A DNA stretch of 64,000 bases from Incurvaria masculella. Lineage: Eukaryota > Arthropoda > Insecta > Lepidoptera > Incurvariidae. Position 1 is the first letter of the stretch, and every line of letters starts with the position of its first letter. The notes below the pieces were generated by a model. It made no database searches, was not told the DNA's origin, and saw only the letters and a program-made list of their open reading frames with translations. Shown here piece by piece: positions 49,001 to 58,859 of this stretch. Where the stretch lies: the NCBI GenBank assembly GCA_946894095.1, contig OX335643.1:5691036-5755035 (forward strand), read 5' to 3'. The translations under genes and the position numbers were made by a program.

Positions 49001-52000
49001 CAGTTTTACAGTGATGGTAAGTAGCTAATGAATTAACGTCATTTGTACCGTGTTTGTTGTTTTGTTTCCGTAAGCGCGTACACAAACGGTCCGAATAGTT
49101 TGTAATGCTTAATGCTTTGAGCGTGCAATCTAATTCGGGACGCTTGTAAACGCTTTTAGCAGTGTAATCGTGTACAGTTCAAATCAGAACGCGCAGACAT
49201 ACTAGGTGGCAGGGTTAAGCCCGCTCGGCTTGATACCATCCCATTAGATAAAACATGCTCGAAGCGGAAATGAGAAATTGGTTACGTTTTCTACCCAGTT
49301 CAATGTAGCGGTGCTAATACAAAGGAAAGGTCCTGTCATTGCTTCTAATTCACTCGGAAATGCGATGTGGTGAGCCAACATCATGATATTAGGGGTGGTA
49401 TTAGCTATCCATGAACAATGCCTATAAAAAAATCACAGCTTTCTTTTAACTCGTGAGTCCAAGCAAATATAGCATTGAAGTAAAAACTTACAGAAATATC
49501 TGGCTTCTGGAGACGTGGTGTCGATCACATCTGTTGATATTGTTAGACTGAAAAACAAATTTACTGAACTTAGGAAACCTATTATTAGTTAATAGCCTTA
49601 CGTGAAATTTGTAAGAAAATGTCATACGCCGATGCCTGGTTTCCATGGTCAAAGTGTCGGAATCGCTTCACGATCCCGCTTGTGCTGAGTATGTTCTTTT
49701 TAACTGAAAAGACAAACAACAATTAAATGATTGGTCTGGAAATTTGGCTCTAGCAGGATTCAGGATACATATCAAGGATTCATACCTTAGCCATAAATTA
49801 AAGAGGAAGGTATAGATGGCTAACGTCATACCATCTCGCCGAAAACTGCTTATTTTCTCTGGTACTATAGCATTTCTAACCAGCGCCATTTCCCGTCACA
49901 GCGAGAAGTAGTTATACCGTCATTAAACTAAGCTTGATTGTAAATTTCGGGTAGGTCCGCGTGATGCAAACGTTACATTGTAACGATAAATTAAGTAATG
50001 TCATATTCAATAAAACAATATCGATATTCATTGATTTCTAGTTAATATATTCTGAATGTGAATCGCAACGCCACCTGGTGATATTGGTATGACGCTAGCT
50101 TAGCAGTCTATCCCTTCCTCTTTAGTCCATACTATGCTAGGATTGCACATGCACGGCTTCATTGAACTGAATGGAAAACATACAAAATGTTCATTCGCGC
50201 TTTGAATATTGTTCATTCAATGCGATGGTAGCCACAGTTTTACGGGTAAACTAACCAAAAAAGAGGAATCCTTCAGTCACATCTTACGACATGCACGGGA
50301 CCAAGTGCAGTTGGCCTAATGGTATTATTTGATGGCATAACATATTAATTATAATATATCAAAATTAAAAACCAACTTACATACTTTATATGGATATTTA
50401 ACTATGCTGCTGATTTTTTTAACAACTTGCGTTCCATTCCTGAAATAAAAACAAAAAGTACATGCTTAAAATTCCGACAGATAATAGTAAGTTTTTCCAA
50501 ACTGTTAAACCTATAGCCGATTTAGTGTGATGGTACACGGGAAGAATGAAGCGATACGTAGATACAAACAGTATCAAAATAGGCTAAGAAATTCTCTAAA
50601 TATATAATAAGTCGATAAACAGAATGACAGATAGTATGAAGGCTGACAGCACAAAAGGAGATAACGCAAAATCAACGTATGATTAAACATCACTCTTTTT
50701 TTCCTTATTGGCCTATGTGGCCTAAGTATACGTGGCTTTATGGACAGGAGATGGTTATGAGCAGAATCTCCATCGGTTTCGGAGTAAATGTCCATATCGC
50801 ATAACGCATAAGCGCTCCCAATTATCAACCGTGAGGTTATACGCAAAGGGAGACGCTATTCCCACTGAACGACCAAGAACGTCCAGGGGGTCTACTCACG
50901 AGATTCTCGCATTGTGAAACAGGTGAGTCACCGGCGATACTTTCGTACGCATAAAATGACAGCTACGAGTCACCCTAGTGTTGTCCCTTTCTAATGATTC
51001 TAATTAGAGTGCCGCAACACGAACATAACATTTGATTTGTCATGACGTCAGGCGAGAGCGTCTCACTTTCATCTGTGACTAATTCACTTTCGCTTTCTTG
51101 AATAGATATGCAGGTATTCGGTAGGTTTTGCCACCTCCGCATAAACCTTAGGTACTCTTTGGAGTGCACCATCTATGGTTTGTATGGTTGCAGTTATAGC
51201 TATTATAGATCTACATTTTTATTCTTCAGATAAAAATGTTTTTGGTTTGGCTTATTTTAATTTTAAAGTGATCACTAACCAGATATTGTGCACTCCACTC
51301 TTAATGGCGAATGCCACGTGGACGACGTCCACTCCCTATTTTCCAGATTAAAAAAACTATTTATGGACAGTACGAAGGCTGAGTCAACTCGATATGGTTC
51401 GCTAAGCGTGACGTGTTTTAACGTTGATTAACTTTAACGTCTCTTCCTGCAACCGGCCTAAGAGTTAATGATAGCACATTCGTGATCGTAACCCTAGGCG
51501 CATACCGTTTTTTTCTAGTTGATTTTATTGGGTAGGTATGTGCTATTTTATAATACGAGTAATACCCAAACCCAACTACAGCTCAGCCAAGAACGTTATA
51601 AAAGGAATGGAATAGAGATGTTAAGATACCGAACATTCCGTTCAGCCGTTATTAGTAGGGGATAGATTCATTAGATTATTGAGAACGCTTACACTGATGT
51701 AAGACTCGGTGAATCCCACTGAGTGCTGTGGTGCTCTGTAAAAGGAGACATGATTCTGAAATGCATTTCTGCTTCGAAATCCTAGCTGTAAGCACTTGTA
51801 AATTTTGTTATCCTGGTTTGTTGTAAGCATGCTCACGCCGGAGAAGTCCGTCTGAACGTGCTGATGAACTGACGTAAGCATCAAATCAGCATGGAAATAG
51901 GAAGGAAAATACATTCCTGAGATTGTCAGCGAATTGTACATACTTTTTTGATGTGGACATGGATGGACATGGACTGGACATGGATGGTTACAACACCACA

Positions 52001-53057
52001 CACCGCAATCTCGAAGGAATTAGGTGCCATGCCTGGACCTCCCCTTCATGAGCACGGGTACATTGTGGGTGACTTTTGTTAAAAATCCTTAAAATCACAT
52101 CAATAACTGTTTGGAGCATTCTGCCTTTTTTCAAACGTATCTCGAAGAAGCGATCTAACTACAAAAATGTCATATCATAATGTTCCCAATAAAACTCTTT
52201 GTATTAGCACAAACTTGAAACATACCCCTGGCTGCTAGTCTTGAGAACTCGAACTGGCCGATTTGTCTCCTGAAATAATTTACGGAAGCAATAATTAAAA
52301 TTATACAAATATACAAAAAGGTACTCAAGCTAAGTACCTAAACTTCAAACCATCAGCCAAGAATTTTAAAATTGGAAATGGATACCAAATTACCGTTATC
52401 TCATTAATTAGATGTTATACAACGACATCTACATACATTGAAGCATTGCATTAAAATTTGGAAAAAAAAATCGTTATAGTTTTGGACTGGACATTTATCT
52501 AGAGCAGAACGAAGCTGATTTTGCGTATGAATTAAATTATAATTAACGGTAACGGTAGTACGGTATTATAAGGGTAATGTCGTCAAACAAAAAAAATGTA
52601 TTTACTTAGTAAGTCGTGGAGAGCAAACAGTCAGACTGATGAATGGCTTACTGGCGCGAGGACTTCATGTCTATGTCACGGGTTCGATTCCCACCTACTG
52701 CGAATGCTCTACTTTCTTGCTCTTTCTAGGTTGGATCAGTGCATTTCGCCACGAATGCGAGCTGCTCGATGGTTCGGAATGCATGTAAAACTATAGGAAG
52801 TAACTACACTACTATCGAATACGATGAAAATATGGACGAATCAGCAATGCAACATTTTCCCTGTTTTCCGTCCGCATGGTGTTTTTGGTTATGTCACGAC
52901 GGTCGGTGTGGTATTAAGCTATCCATGTCCAGTTAGATAAAATAATAATTTAACTAATTTAAATAATAATTAAACTATTCAATATGGATGGTTAAATGAA
53001 GTTACTTACTCGGACTGTCCGAAACTTTTGAAAACATCCTGAGATGTAGTGGTAGTG
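45968..53057 (-). CDS. Uncharacterised multi-exon gene (ten exons, about 303 residues; 5' end not fixed)
   Basis: I do not recognise the protein. Ten minus-strand exons join with matching phase: 53010-53057, 52226-52269, 51693-51916, 51280-51335, 50381-50439, 49628-49703 (or to 49602), 49492-49547 (or from 49530), 48818-48887, 48120-48305, 45968-46061. The 224-nt exon is open in only one frame, and that frame is the one its neighbours demand, which argues strongly for a real gene. The product starts (as far as seen) TTTTSQDVFKSFGQSE, has a hydrophobic stretch near SQAAMLIGTSFIYL followed by a very basic SRSYLRMRRKVMAQ, and ends TDLQYKLLQGQEAA. No start Met is placed; it may continue upstream into the LIM exons at 55059-58725, but the phase of that junction does not fit as drawn. 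Confidence 0.65.
46868..47346. mobile_element. piggyBac-type MITE, copy 2 (TTAA flanks), reverse of copy 1
   Basis: A 471-bp element between TTAA at 46868-46871 and 47343-47346, nearly the reverse complement of 21593-22061. It interrupts a LINE 3' block: gtacgacctc before and ggtgcccgacgacaccc after. The uninterrupted site is seen at 5878-5881 (gacctcttaaggttcccgac). In the last intron of the uncharacterised gene. Confidence 0.85.
47347..47760 (-). mobile_element. LINE 3' end fragment, interrupted by the MITE
   Basis: The minus strand reads VYYRHYHGECSSELQNAVPL, matching the copy at 5790-6182; continuous across the MITE with sequence before 46868. Confidence 0.65.
47834..47945. repeat. MITE, 'ctcagagtg' family, copy 2
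   Basis: Starts ttcagagtgggcggactaac, has ccggactaaaccgg and ends ctctcaggtgaatacg. Confidence 0.65.
48120..48305 (-). CDS. Uncharacterised gene, exon (186 nt)
   Basis: Acceptor gcgcatcttag, donor GTAAGT. Encodes ASFYTCYKQFGSRASKLRNN, the hydrophobic stretch, then SRSYLRMRRKVMAQAGPTDV. A TAA right at the donor makes the exon look terminal if the splice is missed. Confidence 0.75.
48405..48535 (+). repeat. SINE 3' part
   Basis: Contains ccatccagttcagtgtagcg, gtcatgtcttagcaactaat and gccatccatgt before an A-run. Confidence 0.65.
48818..48887 (-). CDS. Uncharacterised gene, exon (70 nt)
   Basis: Acceptor atgattttcag, donor GTAAGA. Encodes RGGVEVVFRTIVMKQHGFPL and NN. Confidence 0.7.
49198..49430 (+). 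repeat. SINE body
   Basis: Contains actaggtggcagggttaagc, cccagttcaatgtagcggtg, gtcctgtcattgcttctaat and tatccatga. Confidence 0.7.
49492..49547 (-). CDS. Uncharacterised gene, exon with uncertain 5' edge
   Basis: Acceptor ttgtttttcag (or atatcaacag 17 nt inside), donor GTAAGT. Encodes LTISTDVIDTTSPEARYF. Confidence 0.6.
49628..49703 (-). CDS. Uncharacterised gene, exon with uncertain 3' edge
   Basis: Acceptor tttgtcttttcag. Encodes KKNILSTSGIVKRFRHFDHG. Donor GTATGA at 49627 keeps the frame with the strong next acceptor; a stronger donor GTAAGG at 49601 needs the weaker next acceptor at 49531. Confidence 0.6.
49797..50132. repeat. MITE, 'aaagaggaagg' family, copy 2
   Basis: Left end taaagaggaaggtatagatg then gctaacgtcatacca; right end ggtatgacgctagcttagca then gtctatcccttcctcttta, the reverse complement with few changes. 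Between two exons of the uncharacterised gene. Confidence 0.8.
50381..50439 (-). CDS. Uncharacterised gene, exon (59 nt)
   Basis: Acceptor tttttatttcag, donor GTAAGT (an overlapping GTATGT lies 4 nt before). Encodes NGTQVVKKISSIVKYPYKV. Confidence 0.65.
51280..51335 (-). CDS. Uncharacterised gene, exon (56 nt)
   Basis: Acceptor ctggaaaatag, donor GTTAGT. Encodes GVDVVHVAFAIKSGVHNI; the only exon found that links the phases on both sides. Confidence 0.6.
51693..51916 (-). CDS. Uncharacterised gene, exon (224 nt)
   Basis: Acceptor gacaatctcag, donor GTAAGC. Encodes MYFPSYFHADLMLTSVHQHV, then SMLTTNQDNKIYKCLQLGFR and HSVGFTESYIS. The other two frames have stops. Confidence 0.7.
51950..52075 (-). 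repeat. SINE 3' part, reverse
   Basis: Contains ggacatggatgg, aacaccacacacc and aattaggtgccatgcctgga. Confidence 0.65.
52226..52269 (-). CDS. Uncharacterised gene, exon (44 nt)
   Basis: Acceptor aattatttcag, donor GTATGT. Encodes RQIGQFEFSRLAAR plus one base. Confidence 0.6.
52600..52945 (+). repeat. SINE with tRNA-like head
   Basis: Head with tcacgggttcgattcccacc (a clear B box), linker ggttggatcagtgcatttcg, body shortened by a deletion, tail ctatccatgtccagttag. Confidence 0.8.
53010..53057 (-). CDS. Uncharacterised gene, exon (48 nt)
   Basis: Acceptor cgattcttttcag, donor GTAAGT. Encodes TTTTSQDVFKSFGQSE in the frame required downstream; needs two bases from a preceding exon. Confidence 0.6.
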
Positions 53058-53390
53058 CTGAAAAGAATCGCCGTCTCTGAAACCAATCATAGAGCGAAGC
53101 GAGGTCAGTTTTATAGCAGCTCAGTCTTAGAAAGAAGAATAGAAGGTGAAGTAAATCATGGATACTTGAAAGGGTTTGATATAATTTTGACAAGCGAAGC
53201 CGAATAAGCTTCATAGGCCGGCGCCCTAAAAATCAAACTAAACATATTCCACAAAAGCTCTGTCTTAGAAAGAAGAATTATAGCTAAAGTAAATTAAAGA
53301 TATTTGAAACGGCCTAACAGAATTTTAACAAGCGATTGTGCATTAGGATTAAAGGCCGACTCCTAGAAAATCAATCAAAACATCTTCTAA

Positions 53391-54543
53391 TAAATATTAT
53401 AAAGGGGAAAGTTTGTAATAATGGATGGATGGATGGATGGATGGATGGATGGATGGATGGATGTTTGTTACTCTTTCACGTAAAAACTACTGAATGGATT
53501 CTAATGAAACTTTACAATGATATAGCTTATACATCAGAATAACACATAGGCTACAATTTATGTGCCCATGGGCTTTAGAACTTTCACGGGGCTGCGATAA
53601 CGATGCCGGTAGCGATACTTCACACTAGGGGGAGAGGAGCCGGGGGCGGTGGCGGGGAGCGGCGGCGGGGGGAGGGGGGGGACGTGAGGGCAGACGTCGT
53701 GACTGTTTGGTGTCCGTATGGCGAATTTTCAAGGCACTAGCGATTTGTAAAACTTAGTACATTTACATTTAACTACCCGGGAATTAGGATTGGCTACATA
53801 GAATTCAGTTCCGCTTACGATAAGATGGGGCTGTCATACAAACTGCAATGCTATGCACGGCTCGGCTTTGCGGCGGCAGCGCTTACTTTTACTGAAGTAC
53901 GGCTTGGTATTTCCTGCAACTTTAGGACTACTTGGCATCACGCTAAATCGCCGGAGGAGCGACCAACAGAATAAAATCCTTGAGAACCAATTACTCGATT
54001 TAGATGTGCATTGTATCTACGTCTTGCCTGATTCTACTAAAAACTTATAGATTACATAATATAACGCTTCATTACCAGAAGGGTAAGTAGTGAGTCTTAA
54101 AGTCTTATAACATGCGAACCACTTACCTGATTTACATGCGTATTTTATCAATGTATAGCATCTCTGGGAGCAGTCAGGTTCGAGATGGGTTACTGTTTTC
54201 GATGTTGAGGCTGGCTGTGGGTTGGAGTCCACGCAAAACTTACCTACGTTACACGTTACTTACTAGGTAAGCAATGTAGCAGTGAAAGTGCAGAAAGGTT
54301 CTCGCGGAAAATGTTTTTTTTTTAAATAGCCACCATACGTCAACGAAGCTCTAAATGGGAATTATTGGATGTTTCTCATTAAATCATGCTATTTCGGCTC
54401 GAACGATCTTGATTAAATTTGGTACATGGATACATCGTCCTGGACCAGTTTGACCCTATTTTGGACCAGTCATGTGGGCTACTTTTTATCCATGAGATAA
54501 TTTAGCCGACACTAACCCGAGCGGAGCCGGGTACCGCAGCTAG
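53391..54543 (+). mobile_element. Helitron-like element with (GGAT)n
   Basis: Starts tctaataaatattataaagg and aaagtttgtaataatgg, then a perfect ggat run (53421-53463), tactctttcacgtaaaaact and a GC-rich block (53640-53690). The end gagcggagccgggtaccgca then gCTAG before T at about 54543 is a Helitron-type 3' hairpin plus CTAG. A 5S-like SINE piece lies inside at 54150-54260. No Rep/helicase coding, so non-autonomous. Confidence 0.6.
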
Positions 54544-54665
54544 TTTTTTATAAAAACGCATCCTTAGAAAGAATAATAAAAGCTAACGTAAATGATCACT
54601 TGAAAGGGTCAGACAGAATAATAATATGTTTATTTAGACTTTAACTGTTGTTACATTATTATGTA

Positions 54666-54782
54666 ATGTTTTCGGATAGGACAGTGTTGTAAATCGCTTA
54701 CTTGTTTAAGTCGACGTTTCGTCCACCGCAATGTGGACTTCTTTTATAACGATTTATAACACTGTCTATCCGAAAACATTTT
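54666..54782. repeat. Hairpin MITE, about 31-bp ends
   Basis: aatgttttcggataggacag then tgttgtaaatcg, answered by cgatttataacactgtctat then ccgaaaacatt; one base indel and one mismatch. Confidence 0.8.
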
Positions 54783-54989
54783 AATAAGAATAATAATAAG
54801 CGTGTAAACATCCTTATAAATCAAAACCTCTACATTTTCTGTAGACAGATTCAGTTTTAGAGAGGAAGTCAAAGTTTGCGTAAAATATGTCGAAGTAATA
54901 ACTAAACAGCTACACAAACAGTCGGTCTATACGCCAAACCACATACAAATTTGGTAAGTGATTCTCAAGTTAAAAACTGACAGAGAGAC

Positions 54990-55033
54990 AGATGTCAGAC
55001 GAAACGATAATTGCATAGTTTCGTCTGACATCT
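54990..55033. repeat. Perfect 16-bp hairpin
   Basis: Arms agatgtcagacgaaac (54990-55005) and gtttcgtctgacatct (55018-55033) around a 12-nt loop. It lies just after the likely donor of the second LIM exon. Confidence 0.9.
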
Positions 55034-55058
55034 AGGATGACAGTGTGATCATATGCAC

Positions 55059-55208
55059 CTTTGCTCTTTCCGTCCATCGCGAGTAAGTCGCGACACGGCA
55101 GCTGTTCTCCAGGTAATGGCTTCTGAAAGATGCGAGACGAACACAGTTTGCAGAACAGCACACCTTTGAATATGTCTGCCTCATGTAGATTGGTGGTACT
55201 GCATACAT
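55059..55208 (-). CDS. LIM exon 2 (second zinc finger)
   Basis: Acceptor cttcaattatacag. Completes the LIM domain with C-x16-C-x2-C and runs on to GEQLPCRDLLAMDGKSK. The donor GTGCAT is weak; the frame stays open past it through the hairpin at 54990-55033. Confidence 0.6.
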
Positions 55209-58200
55209 CTGTATAATTGAAGATATAATAAATCATATTGCATTACCCTTAACATTGTTACGCACCTCTATACCTAGTCTGTGTAACGCACTAAATAGCG
55301 TTCTGAAAAGTTCTTACGTGTGGTTAGAACTCGAGAACATCAGTAGTTTAGGCGGCGCGTGGCGCTATCAGCCCTGGTTAGCCAGGTGTGTATTTGTCAA
55401 TATAATCCTCGACGGGATCCCTAACCGGCGAAGGGCGTTGCACCTCAACAGCCCCAGAGTAACTTCGAATCCCACAACAACCTATTAGAAAACTGACAAG
55501 AAACTACAGACGTTTTTTCATTGCAATTTAGACCATGTTTTCATCTAATGCAATGGAACCAACCCATGCGGTCTTAATCCTACCACCTATAAAGTAAGGG
55601 AAGGGGAATTACAGTTTCACATGGATTCCGAACCATGGAACAGCTCGCATTCGTGACGAAGAAATGAACTTATCCAACTGAGAAAGAAAAATAAATTGAT
55701 TTATGAACGGGGCGAGAATCTAACCCATGACGTCTAGCATAGAAGACAAGTGATCGCGCCCCTGACATCGCCGCTGCGCGCGAAATTGCTTCCGAAATAC
55801 CCCAAGTAACAATTTTTGCGGATAGAGGTTCTGGAACTTGCCAATTGGCATTAAATAGGTTATATAACAGCATGTCACTTACCATGTAGTAAATTTCAAG
55901 CATCATTTGTTACCAAAAGGTTTTAGAACCTAAAGGTTCTAATAATTAGCCACGACAACCTCCTGATGACTTAAGTTCAAGACCAAAAAAGGCACTTGCC
56001 TGATGGCCCTATTAAGGTTATATTTAAGCCACTTTTTAGCACTGTGGTGCCATTTCATGACCAATTAGAGACCATTAGAGACCATGTCAAAAGGACATGC
56101 TTATTTGAGATCAATAAGCTTTAACAACCAGAAAGTACTTTTAAAGACCATTATGTGGCTTTTTGGCAAAAAGGCAGAACCCGTCAGAACCTATTTCGGA
56201 CTATTTGGCCCGATTCGTTGCTGTTTGGCCATTATTAAGTCAAAATGGTTAGCGCGAAGACCAACTAGTTTTTTTTGTGGCTTCATCGAGTACCAACGAC
56301 TAAGTGTATATCAATGAGTTTAGATTCACTAGACTGATAGGCTATCTATTATGATGATGAAATGCATTCTCAACTGCATTTCCAGGTAAAATAAATTATA
56401 ATGTCGACTTTGGAAATAATCTGTGAAAAATTTAAGAAAAAGGCGAAGCGAAATATTATTTGTATTCTTAACATAATTAGTTTAGTTTTACACTTTTTAA
56501 GCAATTTCAGCTTGCTTTACAGAGGGTACCTGAGAATAAACTACTTCATTGCCTTTTTTATGTAACTGACAATAGATGGCTATACCACATTCATGGTACT
56601 AAGCCAACACATCGCATTCTTGAATAAATAGACCTAAGACCTTCCCTTTATATTTCATCTTTTCATCAAAAGCGCTGGTATCAGCCCGGGCAGTCTTAAC
56701 CTTTAGAGAGGGGACATACCACGATTTAAATCATCTAACTTATTTAATGTTTTGAATCGTGGTATGTCGGCGAATTTAACTTTTATGAATTGGAAATAGC
56801 CTATGATAAAAAGGCTTGTACTACGGTATAGGAAAACAACACTTTATTGGTGATGGATGGTGCGTAATATGGACGGCGGATAACCTCGTGGTTAGCCTCT
56901 TATGCGAGCTTGAGCGAGAGGGTCGAAACTGAAATACTAAAACAGTCAACAATAATTCCGATCGCAATGCTGCTATGTAGAATTTCTTAAATCGCTGGTC
57001 GGACACAACTTACATAGTTCTACAATAGTTGTAAGTGTATACATTTGGCAAACGCGCATGCTTATTGGCCTTAAATAGGCCTCTGAGTTGATAAGCAATG
57101 GCTTATTCAAAACCAACTGGCCACTATAAATGCTAACTGGCCACAAAAAAATGCCAACTTGGCTTGAAATGGCAATACTGTGATAAAACCAGCATGCATG
57201 ATGGCCAAGAGGCCATATTTAAGCATTTTTCGTAGCCTATTGGTTATCTTGATCATCCGCCATTTTTCAATTGTAAATTTGGTATTTATAATCATTTTAA
57301 TTAAATAATAAACGGTTAATAATTTTATTCCGTTATTGTATTTGACTTGAACGGCTCGAGTTGCACATTTTCATGTGTAATACTTATAAGTTTAGAAATT
57401 TTTGTTATTTACGAAACTATTATTTTTTTATTAAATATTAATAATCTAGGGGGCGCACTTGTTCATTATGCATATAATATAGCATTTCATCGACAAACTT
57501 GGCTTCCCAGACAAACTTACGCGTAGGTGTCCACAACTAGCAATGTTTTACTTACGCCTTGCCGCCATGTAACAACCAAGCTTGCATGAGTGTGCCTTGT
57601 GAACAAGTTAGCGGCCATCGATGGTTGCAACAACCAAAAATACGTGCTAAACGAATTGCTTTTGTGCCGTCGTCGGGTTCTAGAAAAAAAAGATACCCGG
57701 TAATAGCAATAAAATGGGTTTTTATTTGGTCATAAAGAAACATTCAAGAGCTCCTACATGCCAAACAGATGGCTAACCGGCACATTTTTAGCCCGCGCGG
57801 AAGCCAATTGGTCATATCTTAGCCCGCGCCGGGACTGACAGTACCACGCGCTTGCTAATAGGCCATATTTTAGCCCTCGTCGTGAATATTTACTTGCTAA
57901 CAGGTCAGGGCTAAATAGTCATTAGGAGGTTGTTAGGAGGTTGTCGTGGCTGGGCCCTTTTGGTCACCAGGACCTATCCAGGAGGTTGTTTATACCAATA
58001 TATGCGCTCGTTTGTGCTAATAGGTTCTGAGGTGTTGAAGTCTTAAATAGCTCCTAGGGCCTTTTTATTGCCAATTCAGAACCAAAATTGCTGCTTGGGC
58101 GTTAGCCCAGCCAATACTCTTTGGCCCAGCCCACCAACACCAAATCTGCGACTGCATAGCTATATGTCGGTACGTAAATATGGGCAGATGGTAGCGTGAG

Positions 58201-58725
58201 AAAGTTAGAGACGTGGCCTCAGCAGGCGCTAGGTGGTCATTCTAATAGAATATAGACCTTGTATTTTTACAAGCGTTATTGTTATCTAAGTTGAATCACG
58301 ATGATCACGATGTTGAATCAAATGACAGAATGCGAATTGCGTTCATATTTAGTTTGGACACGGATTTCCCTTCAAAATGGGCTAAAACCAGTTTTTCCCG
58401 ACTAAAACACGGTCGGTCGTATTCAGTAGTCATTCAGAGTAGCGCTAATTCAGAGAGAACCTGTCAAAACTTAGTACGAGATGAGCAACGGACTAACGAT
58501 ACAAAAACCGGTTTAGTCCGGCGGATAAAAGTTAGTCCATCCACCCTGAATTAGACTGTATATCTACTGAAAATTGCGGTGACAGAAGTTATGTTTACCT
58601 ACGTTGAACGAATTATACTTTTACATGTCTTACAGCATTTGTTACAAGCGGCGTGGTACGGATGCCCATGGGAGTCAACAACTTCGTCTTCATCGTCGAG
58701 AAAGAGATGGCAGTGGGCACAGGAT
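55059..58725 (-). CDS. LIM-domain coding exons (partial gene, two exons)
   Basis: Two minus-strand exons, 58634-58725 and 55059-55208, join in phase to give one perfect LIM zinc domain: C-x2-C-x18-H-x2-C-x2-C-x2-C-x16-C-x2-C. Pieces: SCAHCHLFLDDEDEVVDSHG, HPYHAACNKC, then YVCSTTNLHEADIFKGVLFC and KLCSSRIF. LIM domains bind partner proteins, often cytoskeletal or transcriptional. The N-terminal exon(s) upstream of 58725 (minus strand) are not found. The 3' continuation is probably the gene at 45968-53057, but the phase leaving 55059 (one base) does not fit the two bases needed at 53057, so an exon or edge is missing. Confidence 0.65.
55522..55765 (-). repeat. SINE with tRNA-like head, reverse
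   Basis: Reverse body: atgcaatggaaccaaccc, cacatggattccgaaccatg, gctcgcattcgtgacgaa, cttatccaactgagaaag, then head acggggcgagaatc. Confidence 0.7.
55801..58099. mobile_element. Large non-autonomous TIR element, 2.3 kb, with subterminal inverted repeats
   Basis: Ends CCCAAGTAACAATTTTTG (55801) and, reversed, CCCAAGCAGCAATTTTGG (58099), followed on both sides by ggttctg and a ccaatt/aattgg word. Inside, gccacgacaacctcctgatg (about 55950) is answered by aggaggttgtcgtggc (about 57933), and ggcca/tggcc words recur throughout. A SINE piece (56573-56710) and a 14-bp hairpin (56713-56768) lie within. No coding. Lies between the LIM exons (in their intron). Confidence 0.6.
58433..58555. repeat. MITE, 'ctcagagtg' family, copy 3
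   Basis: Starts cagagtagcgctaattcaga then gagaacctgtcaaaacttag, ends agttagtccatccaccctga. Confidence 0.65.
58634..58725 (-). CDS. LIM exon 1 (first zinc finger)
   Basis: Acceptor ttttttcgattggcag, donor GTAAGA. Holds C-x2-C, the H-x2-C pair and the next Cys. Needs two bases from upstream; leaves one base. Confidence 0.65.
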
Positions 58726-58859
58726 CTGCCAATCGAAAAAACAACATACATCCAAGACGTAGAATAAGCTCATGGCCTATTGGTTCCAGTATACACGATT
58801 ATGTTAAGGCATTCCAGTCTTACAAAAAAATCCTACATCGTTCTTGAAACATTCCCTTC

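Noticed and set aside
50975..51172. Minus-strand frame ending CSCCGTLIRIIRKGQH as an exon
   Set aside because: No splice sites fit, and the neighbouring exons already join in phase without it.
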